64,000 nt of DNA from Pandoraea bronchicola (GTDB lineage Bacteria; Pseudomonadota; Gammaproteobacteria; Burkholderiales; Burkholderiaceae): NCBI RefSeq assembly GCF_902459805.1, contig NZ_CABPST010000008.1, positions 162,584-226,583 of the forward strand, read 5' to 3'. Made by a program: the position numbers and the translations under genes. Below the pieces are notes generated by a model, which saw only the letters and a program-made list of their open reading frames with translations, made no database searches and was not told the DNA's origin. Positions 1-10,706 of the stretch are shown here, one piece after another. Numbering within the stretch: the stretch's first letter is position 1; each line of letters starts with the position of its first letter.

Positions 1-3000
1 CCAGCCTATGCCTACGCCATCGACGGAACCACGGAGGAGCTTTCGAAGGGTACGCTCTCGGCATTGCAGAAAGCGCAGACCGAGGGGGCATTGCGCTACT
101 GGGCGGAAATCATCAAGGCGACGCCGGGTCGATCGCCGGCGATCATCAATGTCGGCATGAATGACGACAACGGTGCGCACGCGTACAGTCCATACGTATA
201 CCGCGCTGGGGACTCACAGGCCACTGGTACCGAAAATCCGACGCTCGTGCAGGCGGCGCTGCAGAACAACCCGCTCGCCAGCGCGAGCTACGCTGGCGCG
301 CACGGCGAGATCACCATCGGCAAGATGGACTTTTCGACGATGCCGTACACGCCGTCGCAAGTGCCGCTCGACGCGAAGGTCGATTTGCCTGCCGTGATGT
401 TCCACGAGGTCGCACATGCGCTGGGTGTCGGGGCGAACCTGGTATCGGGCACGAACGGGCTCGGCCAGCCGTACGAGGCATTCGGCAGCGTGCTCGACGA
501 CTGGTCCGCGCATTTGCGCGACGACAACGGCAATGCTGCGAGACCCGGGCAACTGATCCTTACGGTGGAGAACGCCAGCTTATCCGACCCGGATGCGTTC
601 GATATTCGCACCGATAAAGGCTACTTTACCGGCGACCATGTGAAGGAGGTGCTGGCCGGCAGCGACATGAAGGGCATTCCGGTGCGCGCGATGACCGAAG
701 GCGACTACGATAGGCCGATCATGTCGCACATCGAGTTGAAGAACAGCCTGATGAGCCATCAGTCGTACCGCAACTACACGGCTTTCATGGAAGCTGAACT
801 CGCGGCGCTGCAGGACATCGGTTACAACATTGACCGGCGCAACTTCTTCGGCCGCTCGTACTACGGCAATGGGGTGACGGATATCAACGACAACCCATAC
901 TTCGGCCGGAACGCGGACGGCACGGCCTATGTGCCCAATACCTACAACACGGCGACGCAGGGTCTTGGGCTGCACATCTATGGCAGCGGGAACACGATTT
1001 CGCAGCGTGCAGACCTGCTGACCATCGGTGCTGGCGGCGCTGGTATCCGGGTGGATGGTGAAGCGAACAACGTGACGGTGCTGCCGGGTACGCGCGTCTA
1101 TGCAGATGGCGCCAATGGTCGCGGCGTCATGTTCACCTACGGCAAGAACCATAGCTTCGTGCAGCGAGGCGATGTCCAGGCGCTGGGTGTCAACGGCATT
1201 GCGGCGAGCTTCGACTTTGGCCACAACGCCTTGGGCGATGCCAGCGACTACCGTGGCTCGTACATCTACCAGCGAGTCATCGCTGGTGTGGCGCAGCCAC
1301 TGCTCGATGAACTTGACGGCCCGCTCGTCACGCGCGCCGACATTACCGGCCGGCTCGCAGGCCGTTATGCGTCCCTGTACATGTCGGAGAGCGGCTACGT
1401 CGGGCAGATCAACATCATGCGCGGCGCGGCGCTCTACGGCGACATTCTGTCGTTCTACTCGCAGCGCGACAGCAGTGGGGCGCTGCGACTGACCCAGCTT
1501 TCCTTCGGCCTGACCCCCGACGCTAACGGGCTCGCGACGACGCAGGCAGACCCCGCGTTCAATCTGCGGTTCGACGGCAACATTGCCGGCGGGAACCTGT
1601 CGCTGGCCGTGCAGGGCGGCACGACCGAACTCAATGGCGATCACACCGTGTACGACGTGGCCGTCGCGAATGGCGCGACGCTCACTGGCAACAGCCGTTA
1701 CACGCTGAATCCGGCCGGCAGCTTCGTCAACGCGGGCACAGTCGCGCCGTCATTGGCGGGCGGATTCATCAGTGTGGCGGGGGACTACACGCAAACGAGC
1801 ACCGGCCGCTTGCTCTCCTTGCTTTCGGGCGACGGCACCTTCAGCAGGCTGATCGTTTCGGGCAACGCCACCCTTGACGGCACGCTTGCCATTGCGCCGC
1901 AACGCGGTTGGTACGCGACCGGATTCAACGTCACATCGAGCCAGTGGCTCAATGCGTCGAGCATCACGGGAGCGTTTGCCAGCGTAACGGCGCTGCTGAC
2001 GTCACCGACGCTTGTCGCCAGTGCCACGTCGCTGGGCGACAACACATATCGCGTGAGCGTTGCGCGCGCGGCGAACGCCTATTCCCGGTACGGTGTGGAC
2101 GGCAACAGTCAGCGGGTGGGATCGGCACTCGACAAGATTGCGGGTGTTGCGGGCGCGGACCTTCAGCCCCTTGTCGCGGCGCTCGACTTTTCGGCGCTCG
2201 ACGGCAGTGGCATTGCCAAGGCGTTGCCGCAGCTCACCCCGGCGGCGTATGGAGCGATGTTCACGGGTGGTTTGCTGCGGGAGCGTCAGGTGACTGACAT
2301 GGTGGCCGCCGCGGTGGGTGCCGATGGTGCGAAGCGCGCTGGGGACGGGGCGCTCAGGGGCAACTGGCGTGTGTTTGCGATGCCGTTCGGCAGTGGATAC
2401 TGGCGTGGTCGCGACGGTGACATGGCGGGGGCGAGCGGCAACACCTACGGTGTTGTGTTCGGCGTTGAGAGGGTGGCGGGCGAGGGGCGCGACTGGACAT
2501 TGGGTGTGCATGGAGCGGTCAGCGGCCAGTCGACGCGTCTGGACGGTCAGACGCCTGGCTCGGGAAAGACCACAGCGTTGGATGTTGGCGTGCATGCGCG
2601 CTATGCGCTGGATCTGAGTGCCGGGCCGCATGCGTTTGCGTCGGTGCGGATGGGTGTGGAGGATGGGCGAGTTGATCGCACGATTTCCGTGAACGGTTAT
2701 TCGGCTGCGCCGCGAGGGACGTGGACGGGGGCGACGGCGTCGGCCACCGTCGGAGGTGGTTGGCGATGGCAATTGGGTGGCGCGATGAGTGCGGGGCCGG
2801 TCGCGGCGCTTGACTACACGGCCTTGTATCGTCCGAGCCTTACGGAGGGGAATGCCGACGGTTCGAGATTGCACGTCGATGGCAAGACGTTCAATTCGTT
2901 GCGCAGTCGTCTGGGTGGGGAGGTGCGTTTCGAGTTGCCGATGATATCTGGCAACGTATTGACGGCGAATTTGCAGGCCACGTGGAATCATGAGTTGACG

Positions 3001-3219
3001 GGGGGCGTGGTGACGCAGAGCGCGTACTTTGCGGGGTATCCGGGGGCGAGCTTCACGACGCGGAGTGAGGTGGTGGGTCGAGACAGTCTTGGGTTGCAGG
3101 CTGGGGTGTCGTATCGAATGGCGCGGCGCATTGTGTTGGGGGCGGCGGTGTCGAGCAACGTCTATAGGGCGGGCAATGCGGACGTGGCGGGTTCGGTGTC
3201 TGCGACGTGGCGATTCTGA
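1..3219 (+). CDS. Autotransporter with N-terminal metalloprotease-like region (5' truncated)
   Basis: The frame is open from base 1, so the true start and any signal peptide lie outside the window. The visible part has three zones. First is a region with an HEVAH zinc-protease motif (403-417). Second is a long Gly/Asn/Thr-rich passenger of beta-helix character. Third is a C-terminal autotransporter beta-barrel from about 2350 to the end, finishing in the typical aromatic residue (W-R-F). By family knowledge the barrel inserts in the outer membrane and exports the passenger. The HEXXH is followed by A-L-G but not by the third His of metzincins (HEXXHXXGXXH), so either the third ligand lies elsewhere or the site is inactive. 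The autotransporter assignment is firm; protease activity is an inference from one motif. Confidence 0.85.
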   Translation, partial: PAYAYAIDGTTEELSKGTLSALQKAQTEGALRYWAEIIKATPGRSPAIINVGMNDDNGAHAYSPYVYRAGDSQATGTENPTLVQAALQNNPLASASYAGAHGEITIGKMDFSTMPYTPSQVPLDAKVDLPAVMFHEVAHALGVGANLVSGTNGLGQPYEAFGSVLDDWSAHLRDDNGNAARPGQLILTVENASLSDPDAFDIRTDKGYFTGDHVKEVLAGSDMKGIPVRAMTEGDYDRPIMSHIELKNSLMSHQSYRNYTAFMEAELAALQDIGYNIDRRNFFGRSYYGNGVTDINDNPYFGRNADGTAYVPNTYNTATQGLGLHIYGSGNTISQRADLLTIGAGGAGIRVDGEANNVTVLPGTRVYADGANGRGVMFTYGKNHSFVQRGDVQALGVNGIAASFDFGHNALGDASDYRGSYIYQRVIAGVAQPLLDELDGPLVTRADITGRLAGRYASLYMSESGYVGQINIMRGAALYGDILSFYSQRDSSGALRLTQLSFGLTPDANGLATTQADPAFNLRFDGNIAGGNLSLAVQGGTTELNGDHTVYDVAVANGATLTGNSRYTLNPAGSFVNAGTVAPSLAGGFISVAGDYTQTSTGRLLSLLSGDGTFSRLIVSGNATLDGTLAIAPQRGWYATGFNVTSSQWLNASSITGAFASVTALLTSPTLVASATSLGDNTYRVSVARAANAYSRYGVDGNSQRVGSALDKIAGVAGADLQPLVAALDFSALDGSGIAKALPQLTPAAYGAMFTGGLLRERQVTDMVAAAVGADGAKRAGDGALRGNWRVFAMPFGSGYWRGRDGDMAGASGNTYGVVFGVERVAGEGRDWTLGVHGAVSGQSTRLDGQTPGSGKTTALDVGVHARYALDLSAGPHAFASVRMGVEDGRVDRTISVNGYSAAPRGTWTGATASATVGGGWRWQLGGAMSAGPVAALDYTALYRPSLTEGNADGSRLHVDGKTFNSLRSRLGGEVRFELPMISGNVLTANLQATWNHELTGGVVTQSAYFAGYPGASFTTRSEVVGRDSLGLQAGVSYRMARRIVLGAAVSSNVYRAGNADVAGSVSATWRF

Positions 3220-3268
3220 GGAGCGGGGACATTAGATCGAAAGGGGGGGGAGAACTAGGACGTTGCAG

Positions 3269-3339
3269 GCCGGACCGGGGACCCCTTCTGCTGCGAGTTG
3301 GGTCATTGTCTGAGTGGCGGAAGGGGTCTCCGGTCTGGC
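3269..3339. other. Long hairpin, 23-bp stem
   Basis: Arms 3269-3291 and 3317-3339 are inverted repeats with a 25-nt loop. On the plus-strand RNA all 23 positions pair, three as G:U (3272/3336, 3279/3329, 3289/3319). It starts about 50 bp after the autotransporter stop. There is no T-tract, so it is not a standard intrinsic terminator. It could be a 3' UTR stabiliser, a small RNA or the relic of a mobile repeat. Confidence 0.6.
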
Positions 3340-3417
3340 GTCACTGAGGGGGTAAGTACCGGACGGGTGGTAAAAGCGATGGTTTTCGGTCAGCCGGCAT
3401 AGGGCCCCAAAAAGGGC

Positions 3418-3486
3418 AACAACAAAGCAAACAAAAGCCCAACAACGAATCGAACAAAAGCCCAACAACAAAGCGAACAAGAGGGG
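3418..3486. repeat. Three tandem 23-bp imperfect repeats
   Basis: Units at 3418-3440, 3441-3463 and 3464-3486 all begin AACAAC and share the A/C-rich pattern ending GAACAAAAGCCC or a variant. Units 1 and 2 match at 20 of 23 positions; unit 3 diverges at its end. They lie about 95 bp upstream of cyoA. There are no spacers, so this is not CRISPR. It may be a slippage-prone or protein-binding array. Confidence 0.75.
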
Positions 3487-3579
3487 GTTCCAGCCTGCGT
3501 CATTATGTCGCGATGTATGGAATATGCGTATGCGTAGCATTCGTCACGCAAATTGTGTATCCATACATAGAGGCTTAAA

Positions 3580-4653
3580 ATGTCCATGCATAACGTCTCG
3601 CCCATCCCGAGGGGAGGGGCAGACACGACACCTGGCGCGCGCTGGCACATGTGGTGTGCGCGGGTCGCTGCGGCGATGGCGGTGGTGCCCATGAGCGGCT
3701 GCACGCTGGAGTTGCTCGACCCGAAGGGCAGTGTTGGTGAGCAGGAAAAGCAACTGATCCTGATCGCTCTGGGCGTCATGTTGCTCGTGGTGGTCCCGGT
3801 GATCGTGCTTACGCTCGTGTTTTTCTGGCGCTACCGCGAAACCAACACTGCGGCGACCTACTCGCCCAAATGGGCGCACTCGACGAAGATCGAAGTCGTC
3901 GTGTGGACCATCCCCGTCATCATCGTCGTCTCGCTTGCCGTGATGATCTGGGAGACGACTCACAAGCTCGATCCCTACCGTCCCATTGAGCCTGTCGCGT
4001 CAGGCAAGCCGCCTGTGCGAGTGGAAGTCGTGGCGCTCAACTGGAAGTGGCTCTTCATCTACCCGGACTATCACGTCGCCACCGTCAACAAACTCGTGTT
4101 GCCGGTCGATACGCCCGTCGAGTTCAAGCTCACGGCCGAATCGTTGATGAATGCCTTCTTCATCCCGCAACTGGGCAGCATGGTCTATGCCATGTCGGGT
4201 ATGGAGACGAAGTTGCATCTGATCGCCAACGAGACCGGCACCTATGCCGGCATGTCGTCTGCCTATAGCGGGGCGGGCTTCTCCGACATGCACTTCAACG
4301 CGCATGTGACCTCGCGCGGCGACTTCGACAAGTGGGTCAAGGAAGCGCAGGCTGTGCCCGACACGCTTGACGCACCGACCTACGTCAAGCTCGAACAGCC
4401 GGGTACCGGTGCGCCCGTGCCGATCTATGCCAACGTCATGCCGGGCCTGTTCGACGCCGTCGTCGGCAAATACATGGGCCCGATGGACGGCACCTCACAA
4501 GGCATGCGTGTCACTGGCAATGCCATCGACGACATCATCGCCGCCGCCAATTGCCGCGTGGACGGCCAACTGGACCGCCGCGCGCTTCTCGCGCAGCGTC
4601 CCGAGCGCGAGGCCGGTGTACAAACTGCTGCCCAGCGCGCGCTCACGGAGTAA
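3580..4653 (+). CDS. cyoA: Cytochrome bo3 ubiquinol oxidase subunit II
   Basis: Subunit II of the terminal quinol oxidase in the inner membrane. The N-terminus carries a lipoprotein signal ending in a lipobox with Cys41 (M-S-G-C). Two membrane helices follow, then the periplasmic cupredoxin-like domain with the CyoA-typical stretch of Q-L-G-S-M-V-Y-A-M. The CuA ligands of cytochrome c oxidases are absent, which fits quinol rather than cytochrome c as donor. The 357-aa length is normal for the family. It is the first gene of cyoABCD, with cyoB starting 3 bp after its stop. The ATG at 3580 is taken as start because it gives the complete lipoprotein signal. Confidence 0.93.
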   Translation: MSMHNVSPIPRGGADTTPGARWHMWCARVAAAMAVVPMSGCTLELLDPKGSVGEQEKQLILIALGVMLLVVVPVIVLTLVFFWRYRETNTAATYSPKWAHSTKIEVVVWTIPVIIVVSLAVMIWETTHKLDPYRPIEPVASGKPPVRVEVVALNWKWLFIYPDYHVATVNKLVLPVDTPVEFKLTAESLMNAFFIPQLGSMVYAMSGMETKLHLIANETGTYAGMSSAYSGAGFSDMHFNAHVTSRGDFDKWVKEAQAVPDTLDAPTYVKLEQPGTGAPVPIYANVMPGLFDAVVGKYMGPMDGTSQGMRVTGNAIDDIIAAANCRVDGQLDRRALLAQRPEREAGVQTAAQRALTE

Positions 4654-4656
4654 GTC

Positions 4657-6663
4657 ATGTTCGGAAAACTCGATCTCGACGCCATTCCGCTGCACGAGCC
4701 CATCATCATGGGCACGCTTGTCGTGGTGCTGATGGGTGGCGCGGCGCTTTTGGGCGCCATTACGTACTACCGGAAGTGGGGCTACCTCTGGAAAGAGTGG
4801 ATCACCTCCGTCGACCATAAGCGCATTGGCGTCATGTACATCGTGCTCGCGCTGATCATGATGTTGCGCGGCTTTGCCGACGCCATCATGATGCGCGCGC
4901 AACAGGCCGTCGCCGCGGGCGGCGAGGCGGGCTACCTGCCGCCCCATCACTACGATCAGATCTTCACGGCGCACGGCGTCATCATGATCTTCTTCGTGGC
5001 CACGCCGCTCGTGCTTGGCCTGATGAACGTGATCGTGCCGTTGCAGATCGGCGCACGCGACGTGGCCTTCCCGTTCGTGAACTCCCTGTCGTTCTGGCTC
5101 TCCGCCATGGGCGCCGTGCTGGTCATGATGTCCATGTTCGTGGGCGATTTTGCCGCCACCGGCTGGGTCGCGTATCCGCCGCTGTCTGAACTGGGGTACA
5201 GCCCGACCGTCGGCGTCGACTACTACATCTGGTCGCTACAGATATCGGGGCTCGGCACAACGCTGACCGGCATCAACTTCATCGTCACCATCCTGCGCAT
5301 GCGTGCGCCGGGCATGAACCTGATGAAGATGCCTGTGTTCACCTGGACGGCGCTGATCACCAACATCCTCATCGTCGCCGTGTTCCCGGTGCTGACCGCC
5401 ACGCTCGCGCTGCTCACCGCCGACCGCTATCTGGGCATGCACTTCTTCACGAACGAACTGGGCGGCAACGCCATGATGTACGTGAACCTCATCTGGATCT
5501 GGGGTCATCCCGAGGTGTACATCCTGATCCTGCCGGCGTTCGGTGCGTTCTCCGAGATCATCGCCACCTTCTCGCGCAAGCCCCTGTTCGGCTACACGTC
5601 CATGGTCTACGCCACTTCGTCGATCGGCATTCTGTCGTTCTTCGTGTGGTTGCACCACTTCTTCACCATGGGCTCCGGGGCGAATGTCAATGCGTTCTTC
5701 GGGATCATGACCACCATCATCTCGATCCCGACCGGTGTGAAGCTGTTCAACTGGCTGTTCACCATGTACCAGGGCCGCATTCGCTATCACTCGTCCACGC
5801 TCTGGACCATCGGTTTCATGGTGACGTTCGCCATTGGCGGCATGACCGGCGTGCTGCTCGCCGTGCCGGGCGCCGACTTCGTGCTGCACAACTCGCTGTT
5901 CCTCGTGGCGCACTTCCACAACGTCATCATCGGCGGTGTGGTGTTCGGGTGCCTCGCGGGCATCACGTTCTGGTTCCCGAAAGTGTTCGGCTTCACGCTC
6001 AACGAGCGCTGGGGCAAGATCTCGTTCACCTGCTGGCTGGTGGGCTTCTATCTGGCCTTCATGCCGCTGTACGTGCTGGGCTTCAAGGGCATGACGCGCC
6101 GCATGAACCACTACGTACAGGCCGACTGGCAGCCGTATCTGATCGTGGCCGCCGTGGGCGCGGCAGTGATCGGGCTGGGCATTCTGTCGTTCGTCGTGCA
6201 ACTCGTCGTGAGCATTCGCGATCGCAACGCCAACCGTGACCTGACGGGCGACCCGTGGGACGCGCGCAGCCTGGAATGGGCAACGTCGTCGCCTGCGCCG
6301 TTCTACAACTTCGCGCACGTGCCGCACATCGACTCGCTCGAGCAGCACTGGGACGACAAAGCGCGCGGCCTCGCGTGGCGAGAGCCCAAGCACTACGAAG
6401 ACATTCATATGCCGCGCAACACCGGCACCGGCTTCCTCGTCTCTGTCTTCAGCGGGGTCATGTGCTTCGCGCTGGTGTGGCACATCTGGTGGCTGGCCGG
6501 TGCGAGCCTCGTCGCCACGCTCGCCGTCTTCCTGTGGCGTACCTACGACCGCGACGTCGATTACTACGTGCCGGCGGCTGAAGTGGAGCGTATCGAAAAC
6601 GCCCGCTTTGCCGACCTGCGTGCAGCGCTTCCTGCGCGTCAATCCCTGCAAAAGGCCGCCTGA
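4657..6663 (+). CDS. cyoB: Cytochrome bo3 ubiquinol oxidase subunit I
   Basis: Catalytic heme-copper subunit (668 aa) that reduces O2 to water and pumps protons. All metal ligands are visible and fall at the same residue numbers as in E. coli CyoB: His106 and His421 (heme b), His284, His333 and His334 (CuB), Tyr288 (cross-linked Tyr, in the H-P-E-V-Y motif) and His419 (heme o3). The protein is therefore intact over its core. It sits between cyoA (3-bp gap) and cyoC, whose ATG overlaps its stop codon by one base. Confidence 0.96.
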   Translation: MFGKLDLDAIPLHEPIIMGTLVVVLMGGAALLGAITYYRKWGYLWKEWITSVDHKRIGVMYIVLALIMMLRGFADAIMMRAQQAVAAGGEAGYLPPHHYDQIFTAHGVIMIFFVATPLVLGLMNVIVPLQIGARDVAFPFVNSLSFWLSAMGAVLVMMSMFVGDFAATGWVAYPPLSELGYSPTVGVDYYIWSLQISGLGTTLTGINFIVTILRMRAPGMNLMKMPVFTWTALITNILIVAVFPVLTATLALLTADRYLGMHFFTNELGGNAMMYVNLIWIWGHPEVYILILPAFGAFSEIIATFSRKPLFGYTSMVYATSSIGILSFFVWLHHFFTMGSGANVNAFFGIMTTIISIPTGVKLFNWLFTMYQGRIRYHSSTLWTIGFMVTFAIGGMTGVLLAVPGADFVLHNSLFLVAHFHNVIIGGVVFGCLAGITFWFPKVFGFTLNERWGKISFTCWLVGFYLAFMPLYVLGFKGMTRRMNHYVQADWQPYLIVAAVGAAVIGLGILSFVVQLVVSIRDRNANRDLTGDPWDARSLEWATSSPAPFYNFAHVPHIDSLEQHWDDKARGLAWREPKHYEDIHMPRNTGTGFLVSVFSGVMCFALVWHIWWLAGASLVATLAVFLWRTYDRDVDYYVPAAEVERIENARFADLRAALPARQSLQKAA

Positions 6664-7298
6664 TGTCCTCGGCATCCGTTCATTCCACTCACGGGCACGG
6701 CGCCAAGGCGCCGTCCAACGACCACGCTCACGGTCATCACGACACCGGTGTCACGACGACGCTCGGTTTCTGGATCTACCTGATGAGCGACTGTCTCATC
6801 TTCTGCGTGCTGTTCGCCACGTTCGGCGTGCTCGTGCAGAACACGGCCGGCGGGCCGACTGGCCGCGAGCTGTTCGAGCTGCCATTCGTGCTCGGCGAGA
6901 CCATGCTGCTATTGCTCTCGAGCTTCACGTTCGGACTCGCGTCGCTGTCGATGCGCCCGGGCAACGAGGCCATCGTCCAGCGCTGGCTGTGGGTGACGTT
7001 CGCGCTCGGTGCGGCGTTCGTCTCGATGGAAGTCTATGAATTCTCGGCGTTGCTCCACGAGGGCGCGGGTCCGGGGCGCAGTGCATTCCTGTCGGCGTTC
7101 TTCACGCTCGTGGGCACGCACGGCCTGCATGTGACCTGCGGTTTGTTGTGGCTCGTCGTGATGATCCACCAGATCGGCCGCTTCGGCTTCGACGCCGTGG
7201 TGCGCCGCCGTCTGCAATGCCTCAGCCTGTTCTGGCACTTTCTGGACCTCGTCTGGATCTGTGTCTTCACCTTCGTCTATCTGCGGGAGTTCGTATGA
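6663..7298 (+). CDS. cyoC: Cytochrome bo3 ubiquinol oxidase subunit III
   Basis: Five-helix subunit III of the bo3 oxidase (211 aa, usual length). The N-terminus is His-rich (H-G-H-G and H-G-H-H motifs) before the first helix; the core carries the family pattern F-W-I-Y-L-M-S-D-C. It supports stability of the complex. It overlaps cyoB by one base (TGATG) and cyoD by 4 bp (ATGA), so the three are translationally coupled. Confidence 0.95.
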   Translation: MSSASVHSTHGHGAKAPSNDHAHGHHDTGVTTTLGFWIYLMSDCLIFCVLFATFGVLVQNTAGGPTGRELFELPFVLGETMLLLLSSFTFGLASLSMRPGNEAIVQRWLWVTFALGAAFVSMEVYEFSALLHEGAGPGRSAFLSAFFTLVGTHGLHVTCGLLWLVVMIHQIGRFGFDAVVRRRLQCLSLFWHFLDLVWICVFTFVYLREFV

Positions 7299-7666
7299 CG
7301 AGCGCTCAAGTCCACGACCACGCGGCGTATGCCTCGCAAAGTCACCTGCGCGATTACGTCATCGGCTTCTTTCTCTCGCTGGTGCTGACGTTCGCCTCGT
7401 TCGGCGCGGTCATGCTCAAGCTGGTGCCGGCGGGAATGGGGTTGGTGACCATCGTTGTGCTATGCGTGGCGCAACTGGTCGTGCAACTCGTGTACTTCCT
7501 GCACATCGGCGCACAGCGCAGCCAGCGTCAGAACTCGGCCATCTTCCTGTGTACGGCGGGGCTGATCGCGATCATCGTCGCGGGTTCGCTCTGGGTGATG
7601 CATAACGCCAACGTCAACATGATGCCGACGCACATGTCCATCGAGCGGGCGAAGCTGCGCGACTGA
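7295..7666 (+). CDS. cyoD: Cytochrome bo3 ubiquinol oxidase subunit IV
   Basis: Small three-helix subunit IV (123 aa) of the bo3 oxidase. The same frame stays open further upstream inside cyoC, but the ATG at 7295 is chosen: it overlaps the cyoC stop as ATGA and gives the normal N-terminus (M-T-S-A-Q-V-H-D-H) just before the first conserved helix. No cyoE (heme O synthase) follows; the next gene is a LysR regulator 2 bp downstream, so heme O must be made from a cyoE elsewhere. Confidence 0.92.
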   Translation: MTSAQVHDHAAYASQSHLRDYVIGFFLSLVLTFASFGAVMLKLVPAGMGLVTIVVLCVAQLVVQLVYFLHIGAQRSQRQNSAIFLCTAGLIAIIVAGSLWVMHNANVNMMPTHMSIERAKLRD

Positions 7667-7668
7667 TC

Positions 7669-8607
7669 ATGGATCGCCTCAAATGCATGGAGGTGTTTGT
7701 GCACGTCGTGCGTGCCGGCAGCCTGTCAGCCGGCGCGGCGGCGTGCGCCATGTCGGCCGTCACGGCGGCACGTCACGTGCAGGCGCTCGAGGCGCGTCTC
7801 GGGCAGCCTCTGCTGCGGCGTAGTGGACGTCGTCAGGTGCCCACGGAGCTGGGGCAGCGCTATTTCACCGAGTGTGCGGAAGTGCTGGCCAGGGTCGAGA
7901 ACGCCGATGCATTGGGCGACGCCGGACCTGCGGGTGCGTCGATGTCGAGCGCGATGTCACGCCCCGTCGGTCAGCTTCGCGTGAGCGCGCCGACGACTGT
8001 GGGCTCGCATCTGCTCATGCCGATCTTTGCCGAGTATCTGCAATCGCACCCGGACGTCGCACTCGATCTCGCGCTCAAGGACCGTGCTGTCGATCTTGAG
8101 GAGGAGGGGATTCACGCGGCCTTTCAGGCGGGCGGGAATCCCGAGCCGGGGCTTGTGGCGCATACCTTGCGCGGGGTGAGGCGTGTGGCATGCGCATCAC
8201 CGGGCTATCTGGCGCGGCGCGGGGTGCCCCGGCAACCTGTCGATCTGGCAGGGCACGATTGTCTGGGATTTCGCTATGACGACGTGCTGGATCGCTGGCT
8301 GTTCGCCGAAACGGGGGCGGCTGGCGGTGCGGTTCGCGACGCCCGGCTCATCGCTCACAATCCCCTCGCCCAGTTGCAGGCGGCGGTACACGGCATGGGC
8401 ATTGTGGTGCTGCCGGAGTATCTGCTTGCGCCCGAAGTGGACGCCGGACGGCTGGTGCGCGTGCTCGAAGCCGACGCGCAACTGAGTGAGCCAATGCATC
8501 TCGTGCATCTGGCCGGACGCTATGTCTCGTCGAAGCTCGAGGACTTCGTGCGCTATATGGTCGCGAAGCTCGGGCCGGAGGCGTGCCCGGCCGCGACGTC
8601 CGTTTGA
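7669..8607 (+). CDS. LysR-family transcriptional regulator
   Basis: A 312-aa LysR protein. The winged HTH occupies roughly residues 1-60, beginning M-D-R-L-K-C-M-E-V-F, followed by a linker helix and a periplasmic-binding-like effector domain from about residue 95. It belongs to the branch that usually controls neighbouring oxidoreductase or efflux genes. It starts 2 bp after cyoD on the same strand and could be co-transcribed with cyo, which is unusual for a LysR gene. The effector and targets cannot be read from the sequence. Confidence 0.88.
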   Translation: MDRLKCMEVFVHVVRAGSLSAGAAACAMSAVTAARHVQALEARLGQPLLRRSGRRQVPTELGQRYFTECAEVLARVENADALGDAGPAGASMSSAMSRPVGQLRVSAPTTVGSHLLMPIFAEYLQSHPDVALDLALKDRAVDLEEEGIHAAFQAGGNPEPGLVAHTLRGVRRVACASPGYLARRGVPRQPVDLAGHDCLGFRYDDVLDRWLFAETGAAGGAVRDARLIAHNPLAQLQAAVHGMGIVVLPEYLLAPEVDAGRLVRVLEADAQLSEPMHLVHLAGRYVSSKLEDFVRYMVAKLGPEACPAATSV

Positions 8608-8760
8608 TGTCCCGCTGATGTTCGTCTGCTCGCAGACGGCGTCTCACGGCTGCGGCACGTCCCGGCCGCACATCGGCTAAGATGCAGCCATCGACGTCGT
8701 GGCCGATGCGATATCTCCGAGAGCGTGGCTGTCCGAGCGCGCCATCCCTTCGAGCTGGTG

Positions 8761-9408
8761 ATGATCCTACGTGGCGAAGCATTGCGACGCCTGGCCGCCT
8801 GTGTATTGGCAGGCGCGGGTGTCGTGTGGACAGCGATGGCGCTCGCGCAGCCGCCGCAATACAAGAATGAGGCCGAACTGATGGGCGCGGCGATTGCGTC
8901 GCCCGAAGGGGTGGGGCTGGTGCTGGAGCGGCTTGTGCAGAAGTGCGGTCTCTACGGCGAGTCGACCCGGGCACGCGGCAATGCAGCGTTGCGTGCGTGG
9001 CAGGCGCGTCACCGCGACTATCTCGCCGAAGGCCGGCGTGTGCGTGCCGAATTGCAGGCCACCTACACCGACAGTCTGGCACGTCAACGTTTCGACGACC
9101 TGTTGCGCACGCAGTTGCCCATGCTGGTTGAGCGTCAGTTCGTCGTTTACTCGCGTAGCATCGACGATCAAGCGACCGAGGCCGAGAAGGCCGATTTGTG
9201 CGATGGCTATTTCAACGCCGTCGACGATCTTCAGTTCGATCTCAAGGTGAACGACCCGGCACTTGCCGCGTTTTTCGACCGGCGGATCGCGGCGCGAGCC
9301 GAATCGGGCGGCGCGAGCCAACCCGACGGCCGCAGCGCGGCGGACGCATCGTCGAGCCCATCGCCGGACGCTACGGCCAGTGCTCCATCCGTACCGCCGG
9401 CAAAGTGA
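8761..9408 (+). CDS. Secreted hypothetical protein
   Basis: Unrecognised 215-aa protein. The ATG at 8761 is preferred over the in-frame GTG at 8725 because it begins a clean signal peptide (basic start, hydrophobic stretch ending near A-L-A-Q). The mature part is helical and charged, with two Cys (in Q-K-C-G-L and D-L-C-D-G) that could pair. The C-terminal ~40 residues are a Ser/Ala/Pro-rich disordered tail. It is probably periplasmic. It stands alone between a LysR gene and a convergent nitronate monooxygenase gene. Confidence 0.6.
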   Translation: MILRGEALRRLAACVLAGAGVVWTAMALAQPPQYKNEAELMGAAIASPEGVGLVLERLVQKCGLYGESTRARGNAALRAWQARHRDYLAEGRRVRAELQATYTDSLARQRFDDLLRTQLPMLVERQFVVYSRSIDDQATEAEKADLCDGYFNAVDDLQFDLKVNDPALAAFFDRRIAARAESGGASQPDGRSAADASSSPSPDATASAPSVPPAK

Positions 9409-9414
9409 GCCGAA

Positions 9415-10581
9415 CTACGCCGCCGTCGCCGCGCTTGCCTCGTCCGGCCGTTCGCCCGTGAGCAGATAACGCATGAGCTCGGCCACGGGGCGAATGCGCT
9501 CCCCGAACGGCAACGGGTCGCGGCCGCGGAAGAAGAGTCCGCGCGCCACGTCGCCACGCACGGCCTGAGCGAGTTTCAGATCGATACAGAACTGCCCGAT
9601 GCGCGCCACGCCATCACGAAGCCCACAAGCCTGCAAGCAGTCGAACCCTTCCAGACATTCCCGCACTTTCGCCTTCGCCTGAAGGGCCGTCTCACGCGAC
9701 AGGTATTTCTTGAGCCACGGTGTGAGCACCGCACGCGCGGGCAATCCGGCCACGCTGGTGAATTCGGCAATGTCTTCCGGGCGCGCGCGAGCGAGCACTT
9801 CCTTGAAGGCCGGGTGCGCATCCGATTCTTCGGTGACCGCAAACGCCGTTCCCAACTGCACGCCGGCCGCGCCCTTGCCGAGCCAATGCCGCACCTGCTC
9901 ATGACGATGGATGCCGCCGGCCAGGATCAGCGGCACACTGGCCCAGTCGATGCCGAGCGCGGCATAGATTTCGCGGCATTCCGTGAGTACGCGTTCGAAC
10001 GAGAAGCGCGCGTCGCCCAGATCATCGATGCGCGATGCGCCAAGATGCCCGCCCGCATGGGCCGGATGTTCGATCACGATAGCGTCGGGCAGGCGCCCCT
10101 TTTTCATCCACTTGCGCAGCACGAGGTTCACGCCGCGTGAGTCCGACAGAATCGGAATGAGCGCGACGTGCGGATGCGCGGCCGTGAGTTCGGGCAAATC
10201 GAGCGGAAGTCCCGCACCCATGACAATGGCGTCGGCGCCGCTCTCGCAAGCCTGCCGCACCAGCGACGCATGCGCGCTCACGGCTTTCATGACGTTGACC
10301 GCCACGAGCCCGTTACCGTCGGCAATGGCCTTGGCGGCGCGGACTTCGCGATCGAGCGCGATCAGATTGACGGCTTCGATGGCCGCTTTGTCGCGCGTGC
10401 CTTCGACTTGGGCGAGCAGGTCGGGGTGATGATGACGCAGATCGATGCTCGCGATCGTGCCCACGCCGTTGTGCCGCGCCACCGTGCCCGCCAGCCGGTG
10501 CGCGGAGATGCCGATTCCCATGCCGCCTTGCACCACCGGCACCAGCCGGCGGCCGGCCAGCGTCAACCATTGCTCGTTCAT
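9415..10581 (-). CDS. Nitronate monooxygenase (2-nitropropane dioxygenase family)
   Basis: FMN-dependent TIM-barrel enzyme of the nitronate monooxygenase family (388 aa), which oxidises alkyl nitronates such as propionate-3-nitronate. Visible signatures are the N-terminal Q-G-G-M-G-I-G FMN loop, the catalytic-region motif H-P-A-H-A-G-G-H, the A-G-G-I-H phosphate-binding strand and the L-G-T-A-F stretch. The C-terminal extension after residue ~280 has several Cys residues. The physiological substrate is unknown. Its stop lies 6 bp from the stop of the convergent gene. Confidence 0.85.
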   Translation of the reverse strand: MNEQWLTLAGRRLVPVVQGGMGIGISAHRLAGTVARHNGVGTIASIDLRHHHPDLLAQVEGTRDKAAIEAVNLIALDREVRAAKAIADGNGLVAVNVMKAVSAHASLVRQACESGADAIVMGAGLPLDLPELTAAHPHVALIPILSDSRGVNLVLRKWMKKGRLPDAIVIEHPAHAGGHLGASRIDDLGDARFSFERVLTECREIYAALGIDWASVPLILAGGIHRHEQVRHWLGKGAAGVQLGTAFAVTEESDAHPAFKEVLARARPEDIAEFTSVAGLPARAVLTPWLKKYLSRETALQAKAKVRECLEGFDCLQACGLRDGVARIGQFCIDLKLAQAVRGDVARGLFFRGRDPLPFGERIRPVAELMRYLLTGERPDEASAATAA

Positions 10582-10706
10582 GTCAGTTCCGTTCGTCGAA
10601 GTTGGCTCGCTCGCGCGAATGCGTCAGGACGGCTCCGCGCACGCGAGATGGCAGTCTGGCATCTGCCAGGTGAACGGTTCTTGCGATGGGTCAAGCGCGC
10701 AGGCGC

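Larger units (their letters stand above)
3220..3579. other. Gene-free spacer between autotransporter and cyo operon
   Basis: No credible coding frame is present. The spacer holds a 23-bp-stem hairpin (3269-3339) and three 23-bp tandem repeats (3418-3486), listed separately. The cyo promoter must lie here or just downstream of the repeats, but no clear -35/-10 pair was recognised. Confidence 0.6.

Noticed and set aside
3418-3486. Repeats considered as a CRISPR array
   Set aside because: Units are directly adjacent with no spacers, only three copies, and no cas genes are near.
5236-6675. 479-codon minus-strand frame opposite cyoB
   Set aside because: Antisense shadow; cyoB carries every heme and copper ligand.
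8624-8641. CGTCTGC/GCAGACG inverted repeat after the LysR gene
   Set aside because: Only two bases between the arms and no T-tract; no support as terminator or operator.
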